Shown: piece after piece, positions 1 to 9,602 of the stretch | Position numbering within the stretch: position 1 is the first letter of the stretch | Layout: every line of letters begins with the position of its first letter | Assembly (NCBI GenBank): GCA_964036315.1 | Contig: OZ038482.1 | Span: 12,057,989-12,121,988 of the forward strand | Length of the DNA stretch: 64,000 bases | Origin: Acanthosepion esculentum | Taxonomy: Eukaryota; Mollusca; Cephalopoda; Sepiida; Sepiidae | Direction of reading: 5' to 3' | Program-made: the position numbers and the translations under genes | Notes under the pieces: model-generated | Databases searched by the model: none | What the model saw: only the letters and a program-made list of their open reading frames with translations | What the model was told of the DNA's origin: nothing

Positions 1-1239
1 AGTTTTGGTAGTAGCTGAATAGTGTTGTCCTGAAAAAGACAGTTTTGGTAGTAGCTGAATAGTATTGTCCTGAAAAGGACAGTTTTGGTAGTAGCTGAAT
101 AGTGTTGTCCTGATAAGGACAGTTTTGGTAGTAGCTGAATAGTGTTGTCCTGAAAAGGTCAGTTTGGGTAGTAGCTGAATAGTGTTGTCCTGAAAAGGAC
201 AGTTTTGGTAGTAGCTGAATAGTATTGTCCTGATAAGGACAGTTTTCGTAGTAGCTGAATAGTGTTGTTCTGAAAAGGACAGTTTTGGTAGTAGCTGAAT
301 AGTGTTGTCCTGAAAAGGTCAGTTTTGGTAGTAGCTGAATAGTGTTGTCCTGAAAAGGACAGTTTTCGTAGTAGCTGAATAGTGTTGTCCTGAAAAGGAC
401 AGTATAGGTAGTAGCTGAATAGTGTTGTCCTGAAAAGGACAGTTTTGGTAGTAGCTGAATAGTGTTGTCCTGAAAAGGTCAGTTTTGGTAGTAGCTGAAT
501 AGTGTTGTCCTGAAAAGGTCAGTTTTGGTAGTAGCTGAATAGTGTTGTCCTGAAAAGGACAGTTTTGGTAGTAGCTGAATAGTGTTGTCCTGAAAAGGAC
601 AGTTTTGGTAGTAGCTGAATAGTGTTGTCCTGAAAAAGATAGTTTTGGTCGTAGCTGAATAGTATTGTCCTGAAAAGGTCAGTTTGGGTAGTAGCTGAAT
701 AGTGTTGTCCTGAAAAGGACAGTTTTGGTAGTAGCTGAATAGTGTTGTCCTGAAAAGGACAGTTTTGGTAGTAGCTGAATAGTGTTGTCCTGAAAAGGTC
801 AGTTTTGGTAGTAGCTGAATAGTGTTGTCCTGAAAAGGACAGTTTTGGTAGTAGCTGAATAGTGTTGTCCTGAAAAGGACAGTTTTCGTAGTAGCTGAAT
901 AGTGTTGTCCTGAAAAGGACAGTTTTGGTAGTAGCTGAATAGTATTGTCCTGAAAAGGTCAGTTTGGGTAGTAGCTGAATAGTGTTGTCCTGATAAGGAC
1001 AGTTTTGGTAGTAGCTGAATAGTGTTGTTCTGAAAAGGACAGTTTTGGTAGTAGCTGAATAGTGTTGTCCTGAAAAGGACAGTTTTGGTAGTAGCTGAAT
1101 AGTGTTGTTCTGAAAAGGACAGTTTTGGTAGTAGCTGAATAGTGTTGTCCTGAAAAGGACAGTATTGGTAGTAGCTGAATAGTGTTGTTCTGAAAAGGAC
1201 AGTTTTGGTAGTAGCTGAATAGTATTGTCCTGAAAAGAC
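1..1239. repeat. 40-bp tandem satellite, about 31 copies, open at the window edge
   Basis: The 40-bp unit (core TTTTGGTAGTAGCTGAATAG followed by a GTCCTGAAAAGGAC block) repeats head to tail in strict register from base 1; the last copy is one base short. Copies differ by a few substitutions, such as AGTGTTG/AGTATTG and AAGGAC/AAGGTC. GTCCT-GAAA-AGGAC could fold as a 5-bp stem with a GNRA-type loop. Because 40 is not divisible by 3, a stop-free unit reads as a 40-residue periodic peptide cycling through three frames; this accounts for the open frame on the minus strand at 519-1376, which I do not regard as a gene. The left end of the array lies outside the window. Confidence 0.97.
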
Positions 1240-1382
1240 AGTTTATTGCATATCATGGCTGGCTGGAGCACCGCCATTGGCAAGCTGAAAGTGTGGCTGT
1301 TAATTGCAGGTGCTGTAGGCCAGCTGTCAACTGATGGAACAGATATTTTGCTCCTATTCATCTGGGTCATGGGCACTTCAAC

Positions 1383-2030
1383 GTGTTGTAAAGGTTAGCA
1401 AGCTTTTCTCGATAGATCTATTACAACTGTAGTGGACCGGGGGGTGAAGATGAGAGGGAGAAAATCTCTGGTCTAAGACTTCCTGCTGGCCGGTCCCGCT
1501 ACATAGTAATGTTGGACTATAATGGATTCCAAAGAAGATAAATAAACAAACGAGACCGATATACATGTACAAAACAAATATATATTAATACGTGAATTAC
1601 AAATAGATTAAAACACGAGTTACAATACATTGAAGACATGAATAAAATGTTACAGTGTCTGTATGGAAAGTTGTGTGTGTGTTGTTTTTAGTTGAATGTC
1701 CGTACGGGTGAATTTTGAATATGGGAAACACTGGTTGTGTATAAGAGTTCACATATTGGAAATTTTTAGAGAAAGTTTTTTGTACCTCGCCCCACGTGCG
1801 AGGTTTCGGCCCGCGGCCGAAATCGACATAGTTGCTCGCACATGCGCGTAAGCAGAGGGAAGAAAGAAAGAAGCCAAGGGTCAACCAGTATTTATAGAGA
1901 GACACCTGGTGAAGGGTTAAGGAAATGAAGGGGAGCTAACTGCGACACAACTGAATAGTAAGTTCGATCCTCACTGGGTGCTGAATAGGACAGTTTTGGA
2001 CAGTTATCTTTTGGCTTTGTGCCACATCTA
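1383..2030 (+). repeat. tRNA-type SINE interrupted by a solo LTR
   Basis: Removing the LTR at 1428-1947 and one copy of its 4-bp duplication joins 1383-1427 to 1952-2030. The joined sequence has an A-box-like GGTTAGCAAGC and a B-box-like AGTTCGATCCTC, followed by ACTGGGTGCT. The minus-strand repeat at 5648-5770 aligns across the junction (TTAGCAAGC, then AGTTCAATCCTCACTGAGTGCT), which supports one original element. The tail contains GCTGAATAG and GACAGTTTTGG, words of the neighbouring 40-bp satellite. SINE assignment rests on box-like motifs and the second copy; the source tRNA is not determined. Confidence 0.6.
1428..1947 (-). mobile_element. Solo LTR, family A copy 1
   Basis: This 520-bp segment is the reverse complement of the repeat at 48660-49203. 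In its own orientation it begins TGTCGCAGTTAGCT and ends GGTCCACTACA, giving TG...CA ends. It is flanked on both sides by CAAC (1424-1427 and 1948-1951), a perfect 4-bp target-site duplication. A TATA box (ATTTATA on the plus strand, 1890-1896) lies in the expected U3/R position. No internal retroelement sequence adjoins it, so it is a solo LTR left by LTR-LTR recombination. Its family resembles, more distantly, the LTRs at 42522 and 53943. Confidence 0.9.
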
Positions 2031-2882
2031 AGCTATGCTTAGAAAATCATTTGCCACAATTTTGTAAATTTACAAAATAAATATTCAATTCATCAGTTTT
2101 ACAATTGCTGGTGAAGCTTTATCTTCTGATTATTTTCAAAAAATGTGGGAGTGTTGACAGGATACAACAAGGTTGTTATATACAAGGTGATTATGTCACT
2201 GTTATGATATACAAGGTTATGTCATATTCAAGTCTTTTATCATGTTTTCACATTACTATTATTAGTTTTCAAATATTTCTTAATATTTTTTGACATTTGA
2301 AATGGCCAGCGTGCTAATTGCACTGAAACTAAGTCTTAACCCTAAAATGTTACTAAAACAACAAATGTAAACATACCAATCAGAATTCAACACTGAAAAA
2401 ATATTATTTTTCAACCAATCAGCTTTGCTGTGCTGAACTGGTATTTTATCAAATGACAGATAAATGATTCCAAATTCTAAAAAGTTGTCAGTCAATTCTA
2501 ATTCTAGCTTCTTTTTGAAGCATTAATTAATGAAGTCCAGTTCCAGAAGTGGGGGATCCTCCCAGGAAGTATCTCCCCTATTAAGAAGGGCTACAATTCA
2601 TCCCTGACACCTGAGACATTCCCCAAAGAAGAAATACTAAGAGGACAGGACTACTTTTAACTTCTGGTTCCATGTGCATATGGAACTAACTGTAAATACA
2701 GTCATGTGCCATATTCTATTGAGTTGTGGGCAGATAAATATTCCATCAGTCTGTAATGGAGGCATTTATTATTAAAAACCAGTTCCAGAGGAACATACCT
2801 ACAGGCAGCATCTCTTCCATGGGGAAAGGTTAATGTTGATCTCTGGTACCGGAGGCATTCACAAAGCAGAGGGGACTGAATT
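2031..2882. other. AT-rich spacer with a weak internal duplication
   Basis: I see no gene. Two stretches, about 2533-2660 and 2778-2885, both begin with CCAGTTCCAGA and share scattered words, suggesting an old degraded direct repeat. Short open frames here have no recognisable motif. Confidence 0.5.
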
Positions 2883-2978
2883 ATTTTGTAGTTTTAGTAC
2901 TATATATGCACCATATTTTGTAGTTTTAGTACTATATATGCACCATATTTTGTAGTTTTAGTACTATATATGTACCAT
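2883..2978. repeat. 32-bp minisatellite, three copies
   Basis: Three consecutive 32-bp units containing GTAGTTTTAGTACTATATAT; the first two are identical and the third differs by C to T in ATGCACC. The near-identity points to recent expansion. Confidence 0.95.
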
Positions 2979-3053
2979 ATTTTATTCAAGTGGGTACAAA
3001 AATAAATTGCCTTAGTCAATTGTCATAAATGACTTAAAAGTCTATAAACTTTA

Positions 3054-3084
3054 TCTCTCTCTCTCTCTCCTTCCCTCTCTCTCT
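3054..3084. repeat. CT-rich microsatellite
   Basis: A run of CT dinucleotides, interrupted by CTTCC, within AT-rich DNA. Confidence 0.9.
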
Positions 3085-3817
3085 GTTTGCATATTTGTTG
3101 TGGTGGGATCCACCTAATCTGCATAGGTGACTACCAACTATATAAATAATGGTTGGTACCGGAAGACGAGGAATATGGAATCACGAGATCCAACTAGAGA
3201 CTCTGATCGACTGCGACTAGTCAACACATTCTCCAGGAACGTCTTCCCAGAAATATACAGAAATACTATATGTACTTATTGTGTACACTTTCTTGTTATA
3301 ATACATTCTTGTTCCAAGTACATTTTGTGTTGCATTATTATTCCATGCAATAGGCGAGATTCAACATTGAGTCAAGACTCAACAATATTGTTTATAAATT
3401 TGTACTTTTTACTATTCACAAAGTTCTTCCAATCTGAAAAAAAAAACATTTCAATAGATTTGTATTAATCTTTTCTTATAAAAAGATATTTAAACTGTAA
3501 AGACATATTTGATCACTTGCTCATCACTACCACTCACCTCTCTCACACATCTGGATAGGTCATGCTATCTGTCAGTCCAGAAACACCTTTGCAAATCAAC
3601 GTTTTCTGCTACTATAAATAGCAAAATTGTATTCATCGCTAGCTTGTTAGACTTGCCACATTGTTTACAGCACCTGATACTCCCCACTGTTTATCCATCT
3701 GAGTGCTAACCAGGCTCAACATTGCTTAACTTCAGTGATTGGACAAGAACTGATGTATCAACATGATATGGCCATATTCAAAAATATATTTGATCACACA
3801 ACAAATTTACTTTTTTT
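3085..3817. other. AT-rich spacer, nothing recognised
   Basis: Two short open frames (3127-3468 and 3509-3709) have no motif I recognise and no supporting context. No promoter, RNA gene or repeat was identified. Confidence 0.5.
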
Positions 3818-4345
3818 TGTCATATAGAAAGAAAATGAGTAACTACTGACACCGAGGTTCGAGCGAGACACTCTGGACTTATGAATAAATGTTTTCCACC
3901 AGGTGTATAAATAGGGGTGTCAGGCTACTGACTGGAGTGATTACTGAGTGGAACTATCCAGTCGAATTAGTGTGAATTATTGTTCGTCAATGATTTGGTT
4001 TTGATTTTGATTTAAAATTTAGTTGTAAAGGTCTGAACTAAAGAATAAAGCTCATCTGCTATGAAAATAGCAATAGATTAGTGTCATACAGGAAGAAAAT
4101 GAGTAACTACCAATACCTAGGTTCAAGTGTGACACTCTGGACTTATGAATATATGTTTTCTTCCAGGTGTATAAATAGGGGTGTCAGGTTACTGACTGCA
4201 GTGATTATTGAGTGACTATAGAGTGGAACTATCCAGTTGAATTAGTGTGAATTATTACACATCGCTGATTTGGTTTTTGATTTAGTATTTACCGGATGTT
4301 AAGCCGATGCGCGCTACTAACAAGGTATTCAGTGAAATGGTTAAT
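3818..4345 (+). repeat. Tandem duplication of a TATA-bearing, LTR-like repeat
   Basis: Two copies start with TGTCATA at 3818 and 4082, a period of 264 bp. Both carry GAAAATGAGTAACTAC, GACACTCTGGACTTATGAAT and GTGTATAAATAGGGGTGTCAG, in the same order. TATAAATA followed by a GGGGTGTCAG start-like region, and AATAAA about 140 bp on in the first copy, look like a promoter and polyadenylation signal, as in an LTR. I could not find LTR ends or target-site duplications, so the element type is open. Confidence 0.7.
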
Positions 4346-4694
4346 TATCTTTGGTTGACTTTTACTTCTTTGTTCTTGTTAAGTATTTATTTGTGGTTGT
4401 AAATAAATACTGTTTTATTTTAACATTGAAGTCTTGAGTTATACTTAATTATTAACAGCTACTGTACCTCACAAAATTTATTTTTTTAAATCATTTCACC
4501 CAAGCAGGGTAATAATGTCACTAAGACACAAGGGGTTACTGAAGTGAAAGATAAGACTTAAATAATGAAGGTAGCAGGGAAGCAGAAAAATGGAAGAGAG
4601 TTCCACAGGTAAGAAGTGTGCCTGATTTTTTCTGTTCTTGTTTTTTGTGCTGTGTTCCTACAGGACATGGGCGATTATGATTCTCCACATCTTC

Positions 4695-4985
4695 CTATCC
4701 TTTGCAGCTTTTAGCAATGTTTGTATTTTTACTATCACTCCCATTCCCTTTTTTGCAATCCAAACTCCTCAGGTAGGTTACTTGCTGTTTCTCCCTGCTC
4801 TTCTTCCCTCCAGTATGTCCTACAAGTGTCAAATTCTCCAAGCCCTCTTTCCTCATTATGTGTCCCAGAAATTTCAACTGTCTATTTTCTGATTCTTAAT
4901 AAAAAGTGTCCTTTTTGTTTCCATATTCTTTAAAATTTCCTTGTTGCTTACATGTTGTACTCTGAGGTTTTCTAACACCAATAAA
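4695..4985 (-). pseudogene. LINE reverse-transcriptase C-terminal remnant
   Basis: On the minus strand the frame ending at 4695 reads LKFLGHIMRKEGLENLTLVG, a segment I recognise as the extreme C-terminal region of endonuclease/reverse-transcriptase proteins of non-LTR elements. Upstream, toward 4985, the reading frame is broken, and only about 60 residues remain contiguous. A related trace lies at 57960-58045. The identification is from memory of the family motif. No RT catalytic motif is present, so it is a dead fragment. Confidence 0.65.
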
Positions 4986-5640
4986 ACCTGTTGATGTGTT
5001 TGTCTTAATATTTTTATGATTTTTATTACTCCTTTCCCTTTTTGATTTTTCACCCATTAGAAAGTCCAATCCAAATTGCTGTCCAGAGAAAATAAAGTTT
5101 CTTTTTTATAATGAAAAATGCAAATGATCCTTTCATATGTCACTGTTCTGATATACAAGCCGCAATCCATTACTCTACTGTGCTTCCTTAATTGGGCAAA
5201 ACTTTTCTTCAGATTTGTCCAAGATAGCAGAAAGCTCAAAGATGTGTAACTTAACAACAATGAGGACAATTTTTTATAGCTACCAGACAGAACTTTTACA
5301 AACTGGTTACCTCAAAAAAAACTCCTTTTATCTTTTTATTCTCAAACGCACTTAAGGTGTTTTCTCAGCATGACAAGAAGTGAATATTGACATATTTGAA
5401 AAAAAAAAATCCAATTTATTAGCTTTTTTTGTGAGTAGCTTATTTCTTTTCTATGACTTAAAAGCTGTAAAAAAAAATACAACCATTGACAGGTGGCAAT
5501 GATTGGAATCTATTTCACCTGTTCTTTTTTCACAATTCTTTTGTTATTAAGTTTGTTTATAGGAAAATATCTAAGTGATGTTAAAAATATATTTACAGAG
5601 TATTATTCTTAAAATAATTGAATTACAGTAATGTTATTGA
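4986..5640. other. AT-rich spacer, nothing recognised
   Basis: A short minus-strand open frame at 5057-5269 has no recognisable motif. Several A/T homopolymer runs are present. Confidence 0.5.
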
Positions 5641-5647
5641 CCAAGTT

Positions 5648-5770
5648 TGGCTTAGTTTGGCAAAAGGTCACAAGTATAGAGCACTCAGTGAGGATTGAAC
5701 TCACTACTCAGTAGTAATGGTCAACCAGACTAGCTTGCTAATTATTACTCAACTCTGAGATGCTCAAAGA
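5648..5770 (-). repeat. tRNA-type SINE remnant
   Basis: In minus orientation it reads AATTAGCAAGCTAG, then GAGTTCAATCCTC and ACTGAGTGCT, matching the A-box and B-box-like parts of the split SINE at 1383-2030. GAGTTCAATCC is close to the Pol III B-box consensus. The element is diverged and has no clear tail. Confidence 0.5.
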
Positions 5771-6553
5771 ATTACATTAATAGAAGAAAATTCCTTGTCT
5801 TACTTGATTTAACATTCTGAATATGGAGTTTAAAAAATGGATCTTATAGGTTATCTTTCCAAATTATGCATTAAAATCTTTGGACTATTGTGAGACTACC
5901 CACCTCTGCAACTCGCTGCACAAAGATATAGACCCCACGTCGTAGAATTTCTGTACAGTGGATCGAGCGAGAGGTAGGCTCACAGGTAAAAGAAAAACAC
6001 AACTACAAACTTGGGTAGGACGAAAAGAGGAGAGAAGGTGTGTGACCTTTTTGTGGATGATAACTCTTGGTTGATTCTCGGCTGGCGGAAAAAAAATATA
6101 TCTTAACTAACAATGTCCGGCTGCTAATGGGTCGCTCTTCGATGTTACGTGCTCCGGCCTAAATCAACCTTCCTCGAACCTAAACTAAGTCTAACTACCC
6201 GTGGCCCAAAGCGCTCCGTATATATGGAGAATCCTCTTTCATCATTTCCGGACAAGGGACACCCACGAATAAACCCATAACTTTTTCATGACCATTTCTC
6301 TCTTTGAAGAAAGTGGACATAAAAATATTTCTTAGCCTAGCTGACTCCGATTCAGGGACATTAAATTCAAACCCTTTTAAGTTTTGACCAGAGCCGGTCT
6401 TTTTCCTATCTTAGTATTTTGACAAGTACTTAACACTTATCTACCCTTTTCGCCATATGTCCAAACATGTTTTTATCTAGATTCCTAATCTAATCATTTG
6501 GTCTTGAAGTTTGATGCCCAGGTCAAATCTAACTAATCTTCTCGCACATATGT
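5771..6553. other. Spacer, nothing recognised
   Basis: Mixed-composition DNA with somewhat higher GC between 5880 and 6250. I identified no gene, RNA or element ends here. Confidence 0.5.
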
Positions 6554-6640
6554 GTGCGCGTGCACACACACACAGATGTGGGGGTGTATATATACACACA
6601 CACAGATGTGCGGGCGCACACACACACACACGTGTGCGCA
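6554..6640. repeat. CA/TG-rich microsatellite
   Basis: Interrupted CA runs separated by AGATGTG and GTATATATA. The 121-codon open frame starting here is created by these runs and is not treated as a gene. Confidence 0.9.
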
Positions 6641-6751
6641 TATATCCAACTCATAGTGTCACACTATGAACAAAAGATACTAAAAAAAAATTCAAACCTG
6701 ATGACTATATTAAAAGAAGAATGTTTTAAAAAAATCACTATAATAGTTATT

Positions 6752-7165
6752 TTCACTATTTACATTATTCGGACTATTGTCCTCATCTTTGTCGCCATGT
6801 TTATCACAACGTTTCGGCCATTGTACGCTCCGGCCTTCTTCAGGTGGTTGGAATGTCGAACTGAACTCTTTATTTCGCTCACTGGGGTGGACTGTTCTAG
6901 TTCCACATGTAATGTCTAATAGATGTCAGTTATCTCCTGTTAATTCCCCTCTCAAAGTTCTCCACCACTTTAACCAGGTATTGAACTCACACTCTTTCGG
7001 TCCTGTCACTAGATCTAACTAACACCTTTATCTATTGTGCCATGTATCCTCGAAGACATATGGCACAGTCTACCCCAGTGAGCGAAATAAAGGGTTCAGT
7101 TCAACATTCCAACCACCTGAAGAAGGCCAAAGCGTACGAAACATTGTGATAATGAATGTAAATAG
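6752..7165. repeat. Fold-back repeat with arms of about 100 bp
   Basis: The left arm (about 6752-6895) contains ACAACGTTTCGGCC, GGCCTTCTTCAGGTGG and TTTATTTCGCTCACTGGGG. The right arm (about 7065-7165) contains their reverse complements in reverse order with a few mismatches and one short deletion. About 165 bp separates the arms. A plus-orientation partial copy of the left arm occurs at 58914-59010, so this is an interspersed repeat, here as an inverted pair or a fold-back element. Confidence 0.85.
6960..7048 (-). repeat. tRNA-like (SINE-type) remnant inside the fold-back loop
   Basis: The minus strand reads GTGTTAGTTAGATCTAGTGA, then GAGTTCAATACCTGG. The latter fits a Pol III B-box, with an A-box-like stretch upstream at plausible spacing. 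This is motif evidence only; it sits between the two arms of the inverted repeat. Confidence 0.35.
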
Positions 7166-7610
7166 TGTACATAATACCTCATCTCAGAAATACAGACAGA
7201 TACTGAATAGTTATTTTTTTAAAACATTCCTCTTAGAGAAAAAGGTTATAATGTTACAACAATATAAATCAAATTTAAGGGAAAATAACCTCCTTGCCTA
7301 TTCAACTTTTAACAACTTTAAGTATCAAAGTTACTTAAAGCCATTAAAAAACCAAATGTAACAGGTTTTCATGATCTTCAATAAAAATTAATAATTTTGG
7401 TTTCAGGGATTGATCCTGATTTTATCGAAGTATTTGTTTCCTGTGTAGTCACTTAAAAACAACAAATATTTAATAATATTTGCACATCTCTGTCAATAAA
7501 AATTTGAGAATTACTTTTTTGATATTAAAAAATAGTAGCTTAAAAAGATAATATAGGGTCTTGCTTATTTTCTAGGAGTGATTTTAAAAAAAATTTTCAA
7601 ATTTTATTAT
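7166..7610. other. AT-rich left flank of the giant array
   Basis: No gene or element was recognised. Just before the array, 7580-7612 forms a short imperfect palindrome (AAATTTTCAAATTTT) and already contains ATTATGAAAATATG-like words, so the boundary is gradual. Confidence 0.5.
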
Positions 7611-9224
7611 GAAAATATGTCCGAAAAAATTTATGAAAATATATCTAGGGAATCATATGAAAATATATCTAGGGAATCATATGAAAATATATCTAGGAAA
7701 TCTTATAAAAATATATCTAGGGAATCTTATGTAAATATTTTGAGAGAATCTTATGAAAATATATCTAGTGAATCTTATGAAAATATGAATAGGGAATCTT
7801 ATGGAAATATGAATAGGGAATCTTATGGAAATATGTCTAGAGAATCTTATGAAAATATGTCTAGGGAATCTTATGAAAATATGTATAGGGAAGCTTATGA
7901 AAATATGAATAGGGAATCTCATGAAAATATATTTAGAGAATCTTATGAAAATATGACTAGGGGATCTGATGACAATATATCTAGAGAATCTTATGAAAAT
8001 ATGTCTAGGGAATCTTACGAAAATATGAATAGGGAATCTCACGAAAATATATTTAGAGAGTCTTATGAAAATATATCTAGGGAATCTTATGAAAATATGT
8101 TTAGGGATTCTTATGAGAATATGTCGAGAGAATTTTATGAAAATATGTCTAGAGAATCTTATGAAAATATGTCTAGAGAATCTTATGAAAATATGTCTAG
8201 AGAATCTTATGAAAATATGTCTAGGGAATCTTATGAAAATAGGTTTAGAGAATCTTATGAAAATTTATCTAGGGAATCTTATGAAAATATGTCTAGGGAA
8301 TCTCATGAAAATATGTTTAGAGAATCTTATGAAAATATGACCAGAGAATCTTATGAAAATATGTTTAGAGAAACTTATGAAAATATGTCTAGAGAATTTT
8401 ATGAAAATATGTCTAGGGAATCTTATGAAAATATGTCTAGGGAATCTTATGATAATATGTATAGGGATTCTTATGAAAATATGTCTAGAGAATCTTATGA
8501 AAATATGTTTAAAGAATCTTACGTAAATGTGTCTAGGGAATCCTATGAAAATATGTCTAGGGAATCTTATGATAATATGTATAGGGATTCTTATGAAAAT
8601 ATGTCTAGAGAATCTTATGAAAATATGTTTAAAGAATCTTACGTAAATGTGTCTAGGGAATCCTATGAAAATATATCTAGGGAATCTTATGAAAAAATGT
8701 CTAGGGAATCTTATGAAAATATGTTTAGAGAATCTTATGAAAAGATGAATAGGAAATCTTATGACAATATGTCTATAGAATCTTATGAAAATAAGAATAA
8801 GGAATCTCACAAAAATATGTATAGGAAACCTTATGAAAATATATCTAGGGAGACTTATGAGAATATGTCTAGAAAATCTTATGAAAATATGTCTGGAGAA
8901 TCTTATGAAAAGATGTCTAAAGAATGTTATGAACATATGTCTAGGGAAACTTATGAAAACTTGTGTAGAGAATCTTATGAAAAGATGAATAGGAAATCTT
9001 ATGACAATATGTCTAGAGTATCTCATGAAAATATATCTACAGAATCTTATGAAAATATATCTAGAGAATCTTATGAAAATATGTCTAGGGAAACTTATGA
9101 AAATATGTCTAGGGAAACTTATGAAAATATGTCTAGAGAATCTTATCAAAATATGTCTAGAGACACTTATGAAAATATGACGAGGGAATCTTATGAAAAT
9201 ATGTCTAGAGACACTTATGAAAAT
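7611..9224. repeat. Left, most divergent domain of the 24-bp array
   Basis: Units here carry variants rarely seen further right: AATAGG (N-R), TTTAGAG (F-R), CATGAAAATATATTT and others, with substitutions in most units. Divergent edge units flanking a homogeneous interior are what unequal exchange is expected to leave. One internal near-identical pair is visible (8443-8556 and 8563-8676, offset 120 bp). Confidence 0.75.
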
Positions 9225-9602
9225 ATGTCTAGAGAATCTTATAAAAATATGTCTAGGGAATCTTATGAGAATATATCTAGAGAATCTTATCAAAATATGT
9301 CTAGAGAATCTTATGAAAATATGTCTAGGGAAACTTATGAAAATATGTCTAGAGAATCTTATGAAAATATTTCTAGAGAATCTTATGAAAATATATCTAG
9401 AGAATCTGACGATACTATGCCTAGAGAATCTTATGAAAATATGTGTAGAGAATCTTATGAAAATATGTCTAGAGAATCTTATGAAAATAAGTCGAGGGAA
9501 ACTTATGAAAATATGTCTAGAGTATCTCATGAAAAAATATCTACAGAATCTTATGAAAATTTATCTAGAGAATCTGATGAAAATATGTCTAGGGAATCTT
9601 AA
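7617..9602 (+). other. Long ENMSRESY-frame open stretch, proximal; probably not a gene
   Basis: The frame that reads ENMSRESY is open from the array start to a TAA at 9600-9602, about 660 octapeptide-repeat codons. The frame extends left to a GTG at 7578, which is not a usual eukaryotic start; the first in-frame ATG is at 7617, inside the first repeat. There is no signal peptide, non-repetitive domain or visible promoter. The KICLGNLM and minus-strand frames are open over much of the same DNA, so length alone is no evidence of coding. Confidence 0.3.

Noticed and set aside
1..1239. Hammerhead ribozyme in the 40-bp unit
   Set aside because: CTGAATAG and GAAA superficially recall the core, but the invariant CTGANGA and paired stems are not present and the unit is too short.
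519..1376. 285-codon minus-strand open frame
   Set aside because: It is the 40-bp satellite read through all three phases plus a short non-repeat extension; no domain is present.
1952..2030. A genuine tRNA gene
   Set aside because: Only box-like motifs are visible; no cloverleaf with acceptor and anticodon stems could be drawn, and the sequence is interrupted by an LTR.
6554..6919. 121-codon open frame
   Set aside because: It starts in a CA/TG microsatellite and runs into the fold-back repeat arm.
7578..7616. Upstream start giving a leader before the repeats
   Set aside because: The first codon is GTG, not ATG, and the leader is low-complexity AT-rich sequence; the first in-frame ATG lies inside the first repeat unit.
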